DNA of 24,174 nt from Sphingobacteriaceae bacterium UBA2059. Lineage in GTDB: Bacteria; Bacteroidota; Bacteroidia; Sphingobacteriales; Sphingobacteriaceae. The stretch's first letter is position 1, and every line of letters begins with the position of its first letter. Of this stretch, positions 6,613 through 15,191 are shown in pieces. Where the stretch lies: assembly GCA_002332615.1 (NCBI GenBank), contig DDAL01000018.1, positions 80,581 through 104,754 of the forward strand, given 5' to 3'. The notes under the pieces were generated by a model. That model was given only the letters and a program-made list of their open reading frames with translations. It was not told the origin of the DNA and searched no databases. The position numbers and the translations under genes were made by a program.

Positions 6613-8895
6613 TTACTTAAGGATAAACGATGCCTCTTTTACATCGCGGCTGTTAGTTCCGATAAATAGCTTAAACTCCCCTGGCTCGGCTACGAACTTA
6701 AGGTCGCTGTTATAGAACTTCAAATCTTCTTCGGTAATAGTAAAGCTTACTTCTCTGGATTCGCCTGGCCTAAGACTGATCTTTTGAAAGCCTTTTAGCT
6801 CTTTTACTGGCCTGGTGATGCTGCCTACCATATCCCGGATATAGAGCTGAACCACTTCTTTGCCTTCAACAGCACCTGTATTTGACACTGTTACTTTTGC
6901 AGTGATGGCTTCGCCGGCAGAGAACGAAGTTTTGCTGAGTTTGATATCGCCGTAACGGAAGGCGGTATAGCTAAGTCCGTAACCGAAGGGGTACTGGGGG
7001 TCGTTGGAAACATCCAGATAGTTTGAGCGGAACTTTTCGAACCACTTGCCTTCAGCGAGCGGCCTGCCTGTATTTTTATGATTGTAGAACATAGGAACCT
7101 GTCCGACGTTTTGAGGGAAGGTCATGGTGAGCTTTCCGGATGGATTAACATCGCCGAATAATACATCGGAAATTGCATCACCGGCCTCTGAACCTCCAAA
7201 CCACACGTTAAGAATTGCAGGTACATTTTCATGCTCCCACTTAAGCGCAAGCGGCCTGCCGGTAAATAATACCAGCACCACTGGTTTGCCGGTTTTAAGA
7301 AGCTCATTAAGCAGTTCTCTTTGTATAGCAGGTATGCCTATGTCTGTACGACTTGAGCTCTCCCCGCTCATCTCTGCCGATTCGCCGAGAGCTGCCACGA
7401 TAACATCTGATTTATTTGCGATGTCAAGGGCTTCTTTGCGGATAGCGTCAGAACTGCGACTGTCGCGATGAAGGGTTTTGCCAAACATGGTGGACCTTTC
7501 TTCTAGGGCTGCGTCTTCGGTAAGATTTGATCCTTTTGCATAAAGAACAGTTGCATTTTTACCAACGGCGGACTTCAATCCCCTTAGAAGAGATACAGAT
7601 TTGGTAAAATCTGCAGCAACGCTCCAGGTACCGGTCATGTTCTCCGTAGCATCAGCCAGGGGGCCGATGAGCGCAATAGTTCCTTTTTTTCTGATGGGCA
7701 ATGTATTCTTATCATTCTTAAGCAGTACAAAGCTTTGCGCAGCTGTACTTCTTGCTTCTTTTCTGTTGGCAGCTGTGAATACTTCAGTCTTGCTTCTTTT
7801 AATATTGCAATACCTGTAGGGATCGGCAAAAAGACCTAATTTGTACTTGGCTTCCAGTATGCGGCGACAGGCAAGATCTATTTGTTCTTGTTTTATCTTT
7901 CCTTCCTGCAAAGACTGTCTAAGGGTGGTTAGGAAACCTTCGCCTACCATATCCATATCTACTCCGGCCTGAAGAGCAAGAGCTGATACTTGCTTTAAGT
8001 CGCCCATACCATGTGCAACCATTTCATTAATGGCGGTAAAATCAGTAACGACCAGGCCATTAAAACCCCACTGATTGCGCAGAACTTCGGTCATAAGCCA
8101 TTTGTTGGCACTTGCAGGTATTCCATCTACCTCATTGAAAGAGGTCATTACGCTTCCGGCACCCGCTTCAACCCCTGCCTTATAGGGAAGGAAGTATTCA
8201 TTATACATGCGCACGCGGCTCATATCGGTTGTGTTATAATCCCGGCCGGCTTCGCTTGCTCCGTAAAGCGCAAAGTGTTTGATGCATGACAAAATGGTGT
8301 TGCTTTTTGAAAGATCATCACCCTGATAACCTTTGACCATCGCTTTGGCTATCTGAGCGCCTAAATAAGGGTCCTCGCCAGAACCTTCAGAAACGCGGCC
8401 CCAGCGTGCATCCCGGGAAATATCTACCATTGGAGAAAATGTCCAGTTAATGCCATCAGCACTAGCTTCAATGGCTGCTATGCGGGCGCTTCTCTGTATG
8501 ATGTCCATATCCCAGCTGCAGGAAAGACCCAGAGGAATCGGAAAAACAGTTTGATAACCGTGTATCACATCCATACCAAATATCAGAGGAATCTTCAGTC
8601 TGCTCTTTTCTACCGCTATCTTTTGTACATCGCGTATCTTTTCTACACTCTTAATATTAAATAATCCACCTACTTTGCCCTGTTCAATTTTACGCGCCAC
8701 ATCAGAGTTTGACGCCTGGCCTGTAGTTATATCTCCGGAAACAGGCAGGTTTAACTGGCCCAGCTTTTCATCCAGCGTCATCTTCTGCATTAAAGAGTTA
8801 ATGAACTGATCCATCTTTGCATCTCGATGAGTTTGCGAAATTGCTACGTGCGAAAGCATCATCAATGCAACTAAACTCACTTTAAAAAACTTCAT
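6613..8895 (-). CDS. bglX: GH3 beta-glucosidase, secreted (BglX-like)
   Basis: A glycoside hydrolase family 3 enzyme with signal peptide, (beta/alpha)8 barrel, alpha/beta sandwich and C-terminal fibronectin-III-like domain. Numbered from the ATG at 8895 (760 aa), the nucleophile is D285 in VVTDF and the likely acid/base is E512 in MSGESSSR. KHF and GRDYNTTDMS shape the sugar site. The PFGYGLSYT segment precedes the FN3-like domain. An in-frame ATG at 8925 would add 10 residues ahead of MKFFKVSLVA; I prefer 8895 because it gives a standard signal peptide. In this locus the enzyme most likely releases glucose from oligosaccharides in the periplasm. A GH3 enzyme next to a GH144 homologue in Bacteroides thetaiotaomicron (BT_3567) is, from memory, specific for beta-1,2-gluco-oligosaccharides. 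The symbol reflects family similarity only. Confidence 0.95.
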   Translation of the reverse strand: MKFFKVSLVALMMLSHVAISQTHRDAKMDQFINSLMQKMTLDEKLGQLNLPVSGDITTGQASNSDVARKIEQGKVGGLFNIKSVEKIRDVQKIAVEKSRLKIPLIFGMDVIHGYQTVFPIPLGLSCSWDMDIIQRSARIAAIEASADGINWTFSPMVDISRDARWGRVSEGSGEDPYLGAQIAKAMVKGYQGDDLSKSNTILSCIKHFALYGASEAGRDYNTTDMSRVRMYNEYFLPYKAGVEAGAGSVMTSFNEVDGIPASANKWLMTEVLRNQWGFNGLVVTDFTAINEMVAHGMGDLKQVSALALQAGVDMDMVGEGFLTTLRQSLQEGKIKQEQIDLACRRILEAKYKLGLFADPYRYCNIKRSKTEVFTAANRKEARSTAAQSFVLLKNDKNTLPIRKKGTIALIGPLADATENMTGTWSVAADFTKSVSLLRGLKSAVGKNATVLYAKGSNLTEDAALEERSTMFGKTLHRDSRSSDAIRKEALDIANKSDVIVAALGESAEMSGESSSRTDIGIPAIQRELLNELLKTGKPVVLVLFTGRPLALKWEHENVPAILNVWFGGSEAGDAISDVLFGDVNPSGKLTMTFPQNVGQVPMFYNHKNTGRPLAEGKWFEKFRSNYLDVSNDPQYPFGYGLSYTAFRYGDIKLSKTSFSAGEAITAKVTVSNTGAVEGKEVVQLYIRDMVGSITRPVKELKGFQKISLRPGESREVSFTITEEDLKFYNSDLKFVAEPGEFKLFIGTNSRDVKEASFILK

Positions 8896-8943
8896 ACTAT
8901 CTATTTTAATTTTACATTTAAACATATTACTTGCCTCATGGAG

Positions 8944-10671
8944 CTAAGGAACCTCTACAGGCCTTGTCCTTTCAGACACTCCGTTTTCATTAAAGGCTTC
9001 AATGGAAAAGAAATATTTCATGTCTTTATCCAGGCTTTTTAATTCGAGCGTATTAGTATCATATACCATCCAAGAGTTATATAATTTATCCGGCGCAATT
9101 CCCCATAGTACGTTATAACCTTGTACACCGGGCCGGGACTTCCAGCTGATAAGAGCATCTCGCCTGTCTGCTTTGCGCTTAACCGTAAATGAGTTAGCTT
9201 CTTTAGGCGCCTTGCCGCCCCCCTTGCCAAACACGCGCAAGCCCGAAATAGCCAGGTTCCTTGTAGGCACGTGAATGTTATTGTACCGGATGTATCTTAC
9301 GAACTGAGGAACCGAGAGCTCAACATAATCGTTAGGCACATCTTTAAAAGACTCTGAGCGATCAGCCAGGGTGATCCACGTTTTGCCATCTTTGGACCCC
9401 TGAATAGTATAGCGATGATTTAAGCCCTCTGCCCGGCCATAGATATCGCTTTTGTAATCGTGATAATTTAATTGAATAGCATATACGGTTGCGGGTTTTT
9501 GGAGATCAATTTCTATCCATTGCCTGCTGTCGTTAGAAGCAGCAACCCAAAAAGTCCTGATGCTTTCGTCTGTAACAGAACGCGCATCAAATCCCTGAAG
9601 CGTTGTTGAAGCTTTTACCGGCTTTTTGTAAGACAATAACATCCATCCTGTAAAAGCACCCGCTTTTACAGGTGTTGAGGGAGAATAATGCGGATAGTCG
9701 CCGAAACTGGTATTGGAATACATCAAGCCGTCTTTATCAAAATAAACGGGAAACATACAAAGGCGCCGTTCCCAGTTCACATTGACCGAGACAGACATAG
9801 AGGCAAAATGCCAGTACCTATTATCGGGTCCAAGTACTGTGCTGCCGTGGCCTGCCCCGTTTGCAAAACCTCCGGGTTTATAAAATACCGGGTTATTTGG
9901 AGCGTAAATGTAAGGGCCCAGGGGTGATTTACTGGTATAAACGCCATCGCCATAAACATTAAACTCTGTACCAGGTGCCGCGTACTGCATGTAATAGGTA
10001 TCCTTGTATTTAGTGAGCCAGGCACCCTCCATGTAACCCTTTAACACCGTATCCGAATGGTTCTCACCGAAGCGTTCCCACCCATGCTTTTCACCCTTGA
10101 GGTTAAACAAGGGCACGACCTCTCCCGACGGGCGAAAGTCACGGTGGCGATCCAACTTCATTCCTCTTAAAGGAAAAGTATTAGATGAGCCCCAGAACAT
10201 ATAAGCCTGTCCGTCGTCATCAATAAAAAGATCGGGATCCTGGATGTCGCTTAGAATATAAGGCAGGGGTTTCCAGTCGCCTTTTTTGGGATTGTCTGTA
10301 TACAGAACACTCATTGCACCGGAAGGATCGCCGGTAACATACAATACAGAATCTTTAAAATTTTGAGCAGCGGGCGCATTGGACCCCTGAAAATACCATT
10401 TTTCCGGTTTTATAAAGGTCCAGTTGCTCAGATCGGTTGAATGCCAATAACCCATAGACCGGGTAACAAACATATAGTATTCTCCGCGGAATCTAACTAC
10501 GGCAGGATCTGCACCGGACCGATAAGAAATATTGCGTGCCGCATCGTAAATAGCATAAGTGTAATCAATATTAAGCGGATTACAGTAGGTATTCATTTGA
10601 GTGGTTTGAGCTCTCAGTAAGGAACTCACACTCAGCATCAGTGCGGCAATTAACAGCAGGTTCTTTTTCAT
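8944..10671 (-). CDS. GH43-family glycoside hydrolase with F5/8C-like and FN3-like modules
   Basis: The 575-residue precursor has a signal peptide (to about residue 21). A five-bladed GH43-type propeller follows, with catalytic-site matches D55 in GADPAVV, D145 in IQDPDLF (with the DDDG turn after it) and E215 in YMEGAWL. After residue ~345 there is a discoidin / F5/8 type C-like carbohydrate-binding module (about 355-482, containing RQWIEIDLQKP and YTIQGSKDGKTW). A fibronectin-III-like module closes the protein (about 492-573). The ATG at 10671 lies 1 bp after the TGA of the GH144-like gene (TGATATG), so translation is probably coupled. GH43 enzymes usually act on arabinose-, xylose- or galactose-containing glycans. 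Its role in an otherwise beta-glucan-type locus is unknown. Confidence 0.88.
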   Translation of the reverse strand: MKKNLLLIAALMLSVSSLLRAQTTQMNTYCNPLNIDYTYAIYDAARNISYRSGADPAVVRFRGEYYMFVTRSMGYWHSTDLSNWTFIKPEKWYFQGSNAPAAQNFKDSVLYVTGDPSGAMSVLYTDNPKKGDWKPLPYILSDIQDPDLFIDDDGQAYMFWGSSNTFPLRGMKLDRHRDFRPSGEVVPLFNLKGEKHGWERFGENHSDTVLKGYMEGAWLTKYKDTYYMQYAAPGTEFNVYGDGVYTSKSPLGPYIYAPNNPVFYKPGGFANGAGHGSTVLGPDNRYWHFASMSVSVNVNWERRLCMFPVYFDKDGLMYSNTSFGDYPHYSPSTPVKAGAFTGWMLLSYKKPVKASTTLQGFDARSVTDESIRTFWVAASNDSRQWIEIDLQKPATVYAIQLNYHDYKSDIYGRAEGLNHRYTIQGSKDGKTWITLADRSESFKDVPNDYVELSVPQFVRYIRYNNIHVPTRNLAISGLRVFGKGGGKAPKEANSFTVKRKADRRDALISWKSRPGVQGYNVLWGIAPDKLYNSWMVYDTNTLELKSLDKDMKYFFSIEAFNENGVSERTRPVEVP

Positions 10672-10672
10672 A

Positions 10673-12040
10673 TCAATGTAGCGTTTTGCTGTTCAACGCC
10701 GGGCTTTCGAAATCTAGCTTCCTAAGCCCTTTCTGAACATCCTCATTTCCCATAAACAGCTTCCAGAGCAAGCCAGACCTTCCGTTCTCAATCATCACTA
10801 CTTCAGGGCCCTGGTCTATTGCCAGATATCGCTCAGGATACCAGCCGGCCGTTTCACTGTATGCATCGTAAAACCCGTAGCGTCCGAACACCTTGCTTCC
10901 AAGCTTTTCATAAAGATACCGCATTACTTTAAGTGAATGCTCAGGGGTATAAGGGTAGGAAGACAGGGCAGCCGTAGGCGATATTACTCCCAAATCGTTA
11001 CTTGGAGTGTGTGCGCTATATCCTGCAACCGAATAGCTCGCGGTGAAACCCCAGGCATTTTCCCCGTAACCTTTAAAGCCCTTGGGATTGGCAATTGCAT
11101 ACTGACGATGTATCAGCGCATGGTTTGTATTTAGCTCCCAATAATCGGCATACCGGTCCTTAAGCCCCCTGGGATTTAAGCCTAAATAAGAGTAGTGAGA
11201 CCAGAATAAAGGTCCAACGCTTCCATTAGCACCATTATGGTTAAGGACTACTCTATATCCATATTGTTCTTTATCAGATTTGATGGCTCCATTGCGAGCC
11301 CATCCTTCATGGTAAACGGCTGCAGGTACGCTATACGTAGGCGAAGACGCCGCAAGCACATACATAATAAGGCATTCGTCATAGCCCCTGACGGCAAAGT
11401 TCATATCCCAGCCATATTCAGGGCTCCAATGCCAGTATAATACGTTTTCATTATTTTTACGATACCAGCCCCAGTCAATACCTTTCCATAAAGAGGCGGC
11501 TTTAGCTGATATAGATTGTTCCAAAGCATTACCATTTTTGAAATACTCGCTTACACAAATAAGCCCCTGGGCTAGAAATGCAGTTTCCACCAGGTCTCCG
11601 CCGTTGTCTTTTTTTCCAAATGGCTTTGTTTTACCTGTGGGTCCGTGAAGCCAGTGAGGCCATGCTCCGTGAAACCTGTCGGCCTTTTCAAGGTAATTTA
11701 CAATCCCGTCCAGTCTTTCTGCTCCCTGCGCTTTGCTTATAAAGCCCCGCTCCATTCCCACCAGGATAGCCATAAGCCCGAAACCACTTCCGCCGGCTGT
11801 TACAACATCGGCATCGTTTTGCGGGTAGTGGCCATCCATATGGATGCGCTCTCTTGCCATGCCCGATACAGGCTCTGCTCCTTCCCAGAAATAATTAAAT
11901 GTGTGCTTTTGGATAACAGTTAAAAGAGAATCGTCGGAAAGACGTACTTGTGCAGCTTTTTCAGTTAGTACCTTTTTATTTTCGGCACAACCAGCAAGAA
12001 AAATCAGAGAAGTTAGTATTAATATATATATGTTTCGCAT
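10673..12040 (-). CDS. Glycoamylase-family lipoprotein, probable GH144 endo-beta-1,2-glucanase
   Basis: The 455-residue product is a lipoprotein (LAGC lipobox, C18) and so probably sits on the cell surface or in the periplasm. Its single catalytic domain matches the glycoamylase-like (alpha/alpha)6 barrel: HTFNYFWEGAEP (46-57), GGSGFGLMA (83-91), HGAWPHWLHG (124-133), an acidic cluster KKDNGGDLVETAF (143-155), WHWSPEYGWDMN (203-214), GPLFWSHYSYLGLNPRG (276-292), GVISPTAALSS (351-361) and AIDQGPEVVMIENGRSGLLW (407-426). The characterised bacterial endo-beta-1,2-glucanase from Chitinophaga founded GH144 with this fold, and that is the best functional guess. Other activities in the broader glycoamylase family cannot be excluded. 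The gene begins 15 bp after the end of a decayed paralogue and is followed 1 bp later by the GH43 gene. Confidence 0.88.
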   Translation of the reverse strand: MRNIYILILTSLIFLAGCAENKKVLTEKAAQVRLSDDSLLTVIQKHTFNYFWEGAEPVSGMARERIHMDGHYPQNDADVVTAGGSGFGLMAILVGMERGFISKAQGAERLDGIVNYLEKADRFHGAWPHWLHGPTGKTKPFGKKDNGGDLVETAFLAQGLICVSEYFKNGNALEQSISAKAASLWKGIDWGWYRKNNENVLYWHWSPEYGWDMNFAVRGYDECLIMYVLAASSPTYSVPAAVYHEGWARNGAIKSDKEQYGYRVVLNHNGANGSVGPLFWSHYSYLGLNPRGLKDRYADYWELNTNHALIHRQYAIANPKGFKGYGENAWGFTASYSVAGYSAHTPSNDLGVISPTAALSSYPYTPEHSLKVMRYLYEKLGSKVFGRYGFYDAYSETAGWYPERYLAIDQGPEVVMIENGRSGLLWKLFMGNEDVQKGLRKLDFESPALNSKTLH

Positions 12041-12055
12041 CTTAAATATTACAGT

Positions 12056-12639
12056 TTACAGGTTTGCGCTGGAAAAGCCTAATAAACGCAGGCCAGTTTC
12101 ATTTCGGCAGAGTTCACGAACAAATTCCACAATAGTCCGCGCGATAATTCTCTATCACAATGATTATGGGTCCTTACTAATTGATAGAAAGGAGTGTGCA
12201 ATCCACGACTCATGTAAAGAGAATACATCTACAAAACCATATTCTTTCCAAAGTATGTCTCCAAGTTTATAATAAAAGAACTTAAGCGCTTTCATAGGCT
12301 CAGCCGGGGTGTGTGGAAAGGAGGAAAGTGTTGCGGCTGGAGAGATAACGCCATTTTTTTCCCTTCCTTGGTTTTTGAAGATAGAGCGAGCTTAAAACCA
12401 ATTGAACTAAGAAGTTTTACCCTTTTGTCACATATGTCGGAAGGGATCGCATCGGTAAACGAAAATGTAAAAACAGGACGCATTACGTTTTCATAATTTA
12501 ATGTCTCGTTATAGCGTTCATCGACAATAAAAGACAGAGTAATCGCCTTGCTAAAGGGATTACTTTGTTCTTTCTTGCATGCCAGAATAGAAGATAAAAC
12601 TATTAGTAAGATAAAAACCTGAACGACTCCCCTTTTCAT
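12056..12639 (-). pseudogene. Remnant of a second glycoamylase-family (GH144-like) lipoprotein gene
   Basis: The 5' part (12639 to ~12360) encodes a lipoprotein signal (SILAC lipobox) and an Ig-like domain. At an A7 tract (12354-12360 as T7 on the plus strand) the reading frame of homology shifts by -1. From 12352 the DNA encodes GVISPAATLSSFPHTPAEP, matching GVISPTAALSSYPYTPEHS of the intact neighbour, followed by MKALKFFYYKLGD and KEYGFVDVFS. Further on the match continues in three different frames: GP then IIIVIENYR, then RGLLWNLFVNSAEMK, then TGLRLLGFSSANL and a TAA at 12058-12056, with stops between them. About 315 residues that the neighbour has before GVISP are missing. This is an internally deleted, frameshifted paralogue of the next gene; the Ig-domain form of this family is common in related loci. 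Confidence 0.88.
12292..12639 (-). CDS. Residual 115-aa lipoprotein ORF inside the glycoamylase pseudogene
   Basis: This is the only part of the pseudogene still translatable from an ATG. It has a signal peptide with lipobox ILAC (C21), a Ser/Lys-rich linker and about 60 residues of an Ig-like domain (ITLSFIVDERYNETLNYEN onwards). It then runs out of frame through the junction and ends HTPRLSL at 12292. Taken alone it would be called a hypothetical lipoprotein. It may still be made and lipidated, since it sits 18 bp after the LamG gene within the operon, but it has no catalytic domain. Confidence 0.5.
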   Translation of the reverse strand: MKRGVVQVFILLIVLSSILACKKEQSNPFSKAITLSFIVDERYNETLNYENVMRPVFTFSFTDAIPSDICDKRVKLLSSIGFKLALSSKTKEGKKMALSLQPQHFPPFHTPRLSL

Positions 12640-12657
12640 ATCACTGGTATGGAATAT

Positions 12658-13584
12658 CTATTTTTTAGCAAGCCCCAAGTTATACAATGCCTTGATGTGC
12701 GCATCTGGCAGGTTGATGTTATATACTCTTATTTCATCTACCTTTCCGGTCATAGCGGCAAAATCAGCATTACTGTTTACTTGTTTGCCCGGAATAAGAT
12801 TGTAATTAGCACCTATAATCACCTCACTTGGCTCATAAGATTTAAATAGGTTATTACCTGTTCCACGGCTAGGAAAAGCTCCAACCTTTGTTCCATCAGC
12901 CCAAATATTAAAGAATCCGGTTATCGCATTGTAAGTGATAACCAAGTGAGTCCATTTATCTGCTCCTATCTTTGGTGTTAAGTAAGGGACGTAGTTAGGG
13001 TCGCCGGGGTTATCTCTTTTTGTATTAATATTATCCTGCATTCCACCTCCAATAGTTGTAAAGGTTGGTTGTATTTTTAAATTATTGACATCAGAAGCAG
13101 GAAAAGCATTGGTGTTCAAAACAAAGTTTATATTTCCATTGAATATTCCAGGTCTTGCAAGCTGGAATATTAGTGTACGTTTAGAACCAGTATTTGAAAT
13201 CTGCACCCATTCGCTGATAGTAAAGCTTTTGAATAAATCCGTCTTAAATTTCTCAAACTGGTTTGCATAGTAAAGGTAACCCGCATTAAGATTAAGAGCT
13301 TTTCCTCTTACACCATTATCTGCATAGCTGTCATTTACAGATAATGTTGGGTTAATGCCGCTGATTTTCTCAGCCTTGGTATCATCGAAACTCCAATAGG
13401 CTACAAGGTTATTAGGGAATATCTGCTCAGAGGAATCGTAACCATCAATCTTACCTGCATAATCCCCTGGCGATACGTCGGGAAGATTATTGGGATTTCC
13501 GTCTTTTTTGCAGGAAGAAAGCAGAGTGACTGCCATGAATATTCCTGAAAATACCTTTATTATATGATTTTTGCTAGCTTTCAT
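12658..13584 (-). CDS. LamG-domain (concanavalin A-like) surface lipoprotein, probable glycan-binding protein
   Basis: The 308-residue lipoprotein has lipobox LLSSC (C25) and then a LamG/concanavalin A-like jelly roll. Diagnostic stretches are LVAYWSFDDTKAEK (about 61-74), SFTISEWVQ (about 121-129), KWTHLVITYNAITGFFNIWADG (in the 210-235 region) and the closing GKVDEIRVYNINLPDAHIKALY. No catalytic residues of a LamG-fold hydrolase are evident. It occupies the position after susD where surface glycan-binding proteins (SusE/SusF-like) are usually encoded, so it probably helps hold the polysaccharide on the outer membrane. It is separated from susD by 66 bp containing a hairpin, and lies 18 bp before the glycoamylase remnant. 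Confidence 0.85.
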   Translation of the reverse strand: MKASKNHIIKVFSGIFMAVTLLSSCKKDGNPNNLPDVSPGDYAGKIDGYDSSEQIFPNNLVAYWSFDDTKAEKISGINPTLSVNDSYADNGVRGKALNLNAGYLYYANQFEKFKTDLFKSFTISEWVQISNTGSKRTLIFQLARPGIFNGNINFVLNTNAFPASDVNNLKIQPTFTTIGGGMQDNINTKRDNPGDPNYVPYLTPKIGADKWTHLVITYNAITGFFNIWADGTKVGAFPSRGTGNNLFKSYEPSEVIIGANYNLIPGKQVNSNADFAAMTGKVDEIRVYNINLPDAHIKALYNLGLAKK

Positions 13585-13602
13585 AATCGTTTTTATTTAA
13601 AA

Positions 13603-13640
13603 GAGTTGTAAAGAACTCAATGCAGAATGCTCTACAACTC
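13603..13640 (-). promoter_or_regulatory. Intercistronic hairpin between susD and the LamG gene
   Basis: GAGTTGTA (13603-13610) and TACAACTC (13633-13640) form a perfect 8-bp stem around a 22-nt loop. On the minus strand the second arm is followed by TTTTAAATAAAAA. It could be a partial terminator or an mRNA-processing/stability element that makes susCD more abundant than downstream genes. The loop also contains an alternative GAGTT/AACTC pairing. Confidence 0.5.
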
Positions 13641-13650
13641 GAATAATCAG

Positions 13651-15171
13651 TTAATACCCTGGATTTTGCTTTAAAACACCTTTACTTATGTCAATTTGCG
13701 ATTGCGGGATGGGAAGCAATTCATGTTTGCCCGGTATAAAGTTTTTACCTGCATTTTGAAGGACTTGACCGGCAATCCCCCATCGAACCAAGTCAAAAAA
13801 CCGCTCATGTTCCATAGCAAGCTCTATTCTGCGTTCATGTCTGATTGCTTCTCTTAATTCAGATTGTACAGTTGTAGTTACGCTAGGTAATATTGCCGAA
13901 TTTCCCGCTCTGGCTCTTGCTCTGACCATTTCAAGCTTATCCAATGCTTCTTGAGTATTGCCTATTTCATTGGCGGCTTCAGCATACATAAGAACAACAT
14001 CGGCATACCTAAGCAGCCTGATATTCATCCAATAACTTGACCTGCTATTCACAGATGCACGAATTGCTGGGTTACTATGCGTTTTATGGTTGTAACGAGG
14101 ATTTGGAAGTCCTTCCGGAACACTTTCTCCATAAATACTCTTTCCTCCGGCATAAAGAATGGTTCTTGTTTTCCTTGGATCACCCATTTCATAAGCCGCT
14201 TCCAAATAATTACTTGGCACATTAAAGCCCCAGCCAAGATTCCAGTCTCCGGTTCCTCTTACACCTTGGAAATTAGCATATTGAGACCCGTTTACTGTCG
14301 GCTCGGATAAGCTGGCCGTTGCCTGAACTTCTAAAAGCGATTCTTTACTATTTTCGCCAACTTCACTAAAAATATCCTTATATGGAACAGAGAGATCATA
14401 AACTCCCGATCCCATTACAGCATTTGCTGCAGCCATAGCCGGGCCCCATTTTTGTTGAGTAAGATAAACTTTGGCGAGCAAGCCATTAGCTGCACCTCGT
14501 GTCGCTCTTCCTATAAATATAGATGGCCATTCTGAAGGTAAATGTTGAGCTGCAAACGTCAAATCACTTTCAATCAAAGCATATATCTGGGCAACGGTAC
14601 TTTGAGGAACATTCGCTTGAGCAGCCGGATTTTCAAATACCTTTTCAATCAGTGGAACATTACCAAAAAGCCTTACCAAAGTAAAATAGGCATATCCTCG
14701 TAAAAATTTAGCTTCTGCTTCTGCTCCAATTTTTGATTCTTTAGGAGTATCAGCATTAGGATCGTTCTCAATCTGGTCAAGCACAATATTACACTTGTTA
14801 ACGAGCGAATAGTAACCACTCCACAGACTGGCTACCAGCCCGTTAGAAGATGTAATGGTAAAATCATCCATTTGCTTCATCTCAGCGCCGTCAGTAGGAG
14901 TACTTCCTTTATCTGCATCATCGCTTCTTATAGACACCGCAGATACAAAAGGTACTACGCCTACGTCATAAGACCTAAAGGCGGTATAAACCTCATAGAT
15001 AAATGGGTCATAAACACTTCCGCCCTTGGGGTAAGGATAAGTATCAGCTGTATAAGCTCCTTGTATGTTTTGATCCAGAAAGTCTTTACAGCTATATGAA
15101 GTCAAAAGGAGGGTAGCAAACATGCAAGCCTTAGCTGTAAACACCCATGCTTTTCTATTAAATATTTTCAT
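13651..15171 (-). CDS. susD: SusD/RagB family outer-membrane glycan-binding lipoprotein
   Basis: The 506-residue lipoprotein has lipobox SYSC (C28) followed by KDFLDQ, the classic SusD N-terminus. It contains TPR-like helical segments such as SKIGAEAEAKFLRGYAYFTL (about 145-165) and the C-terminal RagB/SusD hallmark RYADVVLMYAEAANEIG (around 388-404). RHERRIELAMEHERFFDLVRWG and the ending LLPIPQSQID through LKQNPGY are also typical. It should sit on the cell surface as the lid over the SusC channel, presenting oligosaccharides for import. It starts 20 bp after susC, which is the universal pairing. The symbol denotes the family; the substrate is inferred from neighbouring enzymes. Confidence 0.96.
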   Translation of the reverse strand: MKIFNRKAWVFTAKACMFATLLLTSYSCKDFLDQNIQGAYTADTYPYPKGGSVYDPFIYEVYTAFRSYDVGVVPFVSAVSIRSDDADKGSTPTDGAEMKQMDDFTITSSNGLVASLWSGYYSLVNKCNIVLDQIENDPNADTPKESKIGAEAEAKFLRGYAYFTLVRLFGNVPLIEKVFENPAAQANVPQSTVAQIYALIESDLTFAAQHLPSEWPSIFIGRATRGAANGLLAKVYLTQQKWGPAMAAANAVMGSGVYDLSVPYKDIFSEVGENSKESLLEVQATASLSEPTVNGSQYANFQGVRGTGDWNLGWGFNVPSNYLEAAYEMGDPRKTRTILYAGGKSIYGESVPEGLPNPRYNHKTHSNPAIRASVNSRSSYWMNIRLLRYADVVLMYAEAANEIGNTQEALDKLEMVRARARAGNSAILPSVTTTVQSELREAIRHERRIELAMEHERFFDLVRWGIAGQVLQNAGKNFIPGKHELLPIPQSQIDISKGVLKQNPGY

Positions 15172-15191
15172 TTTCTTAAGCTTAACGATTA

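Noticed and set aside
12350..12362. A7 tract with a -1 change of frame, suggesting programmed frameshifting between the lipoprotein/Ig head and the glycoamylase tail
   Set aside because: The catalytic domain would still be missing, and the tail has further stops and two more frame changes, so slippage could not restore an enzyme.
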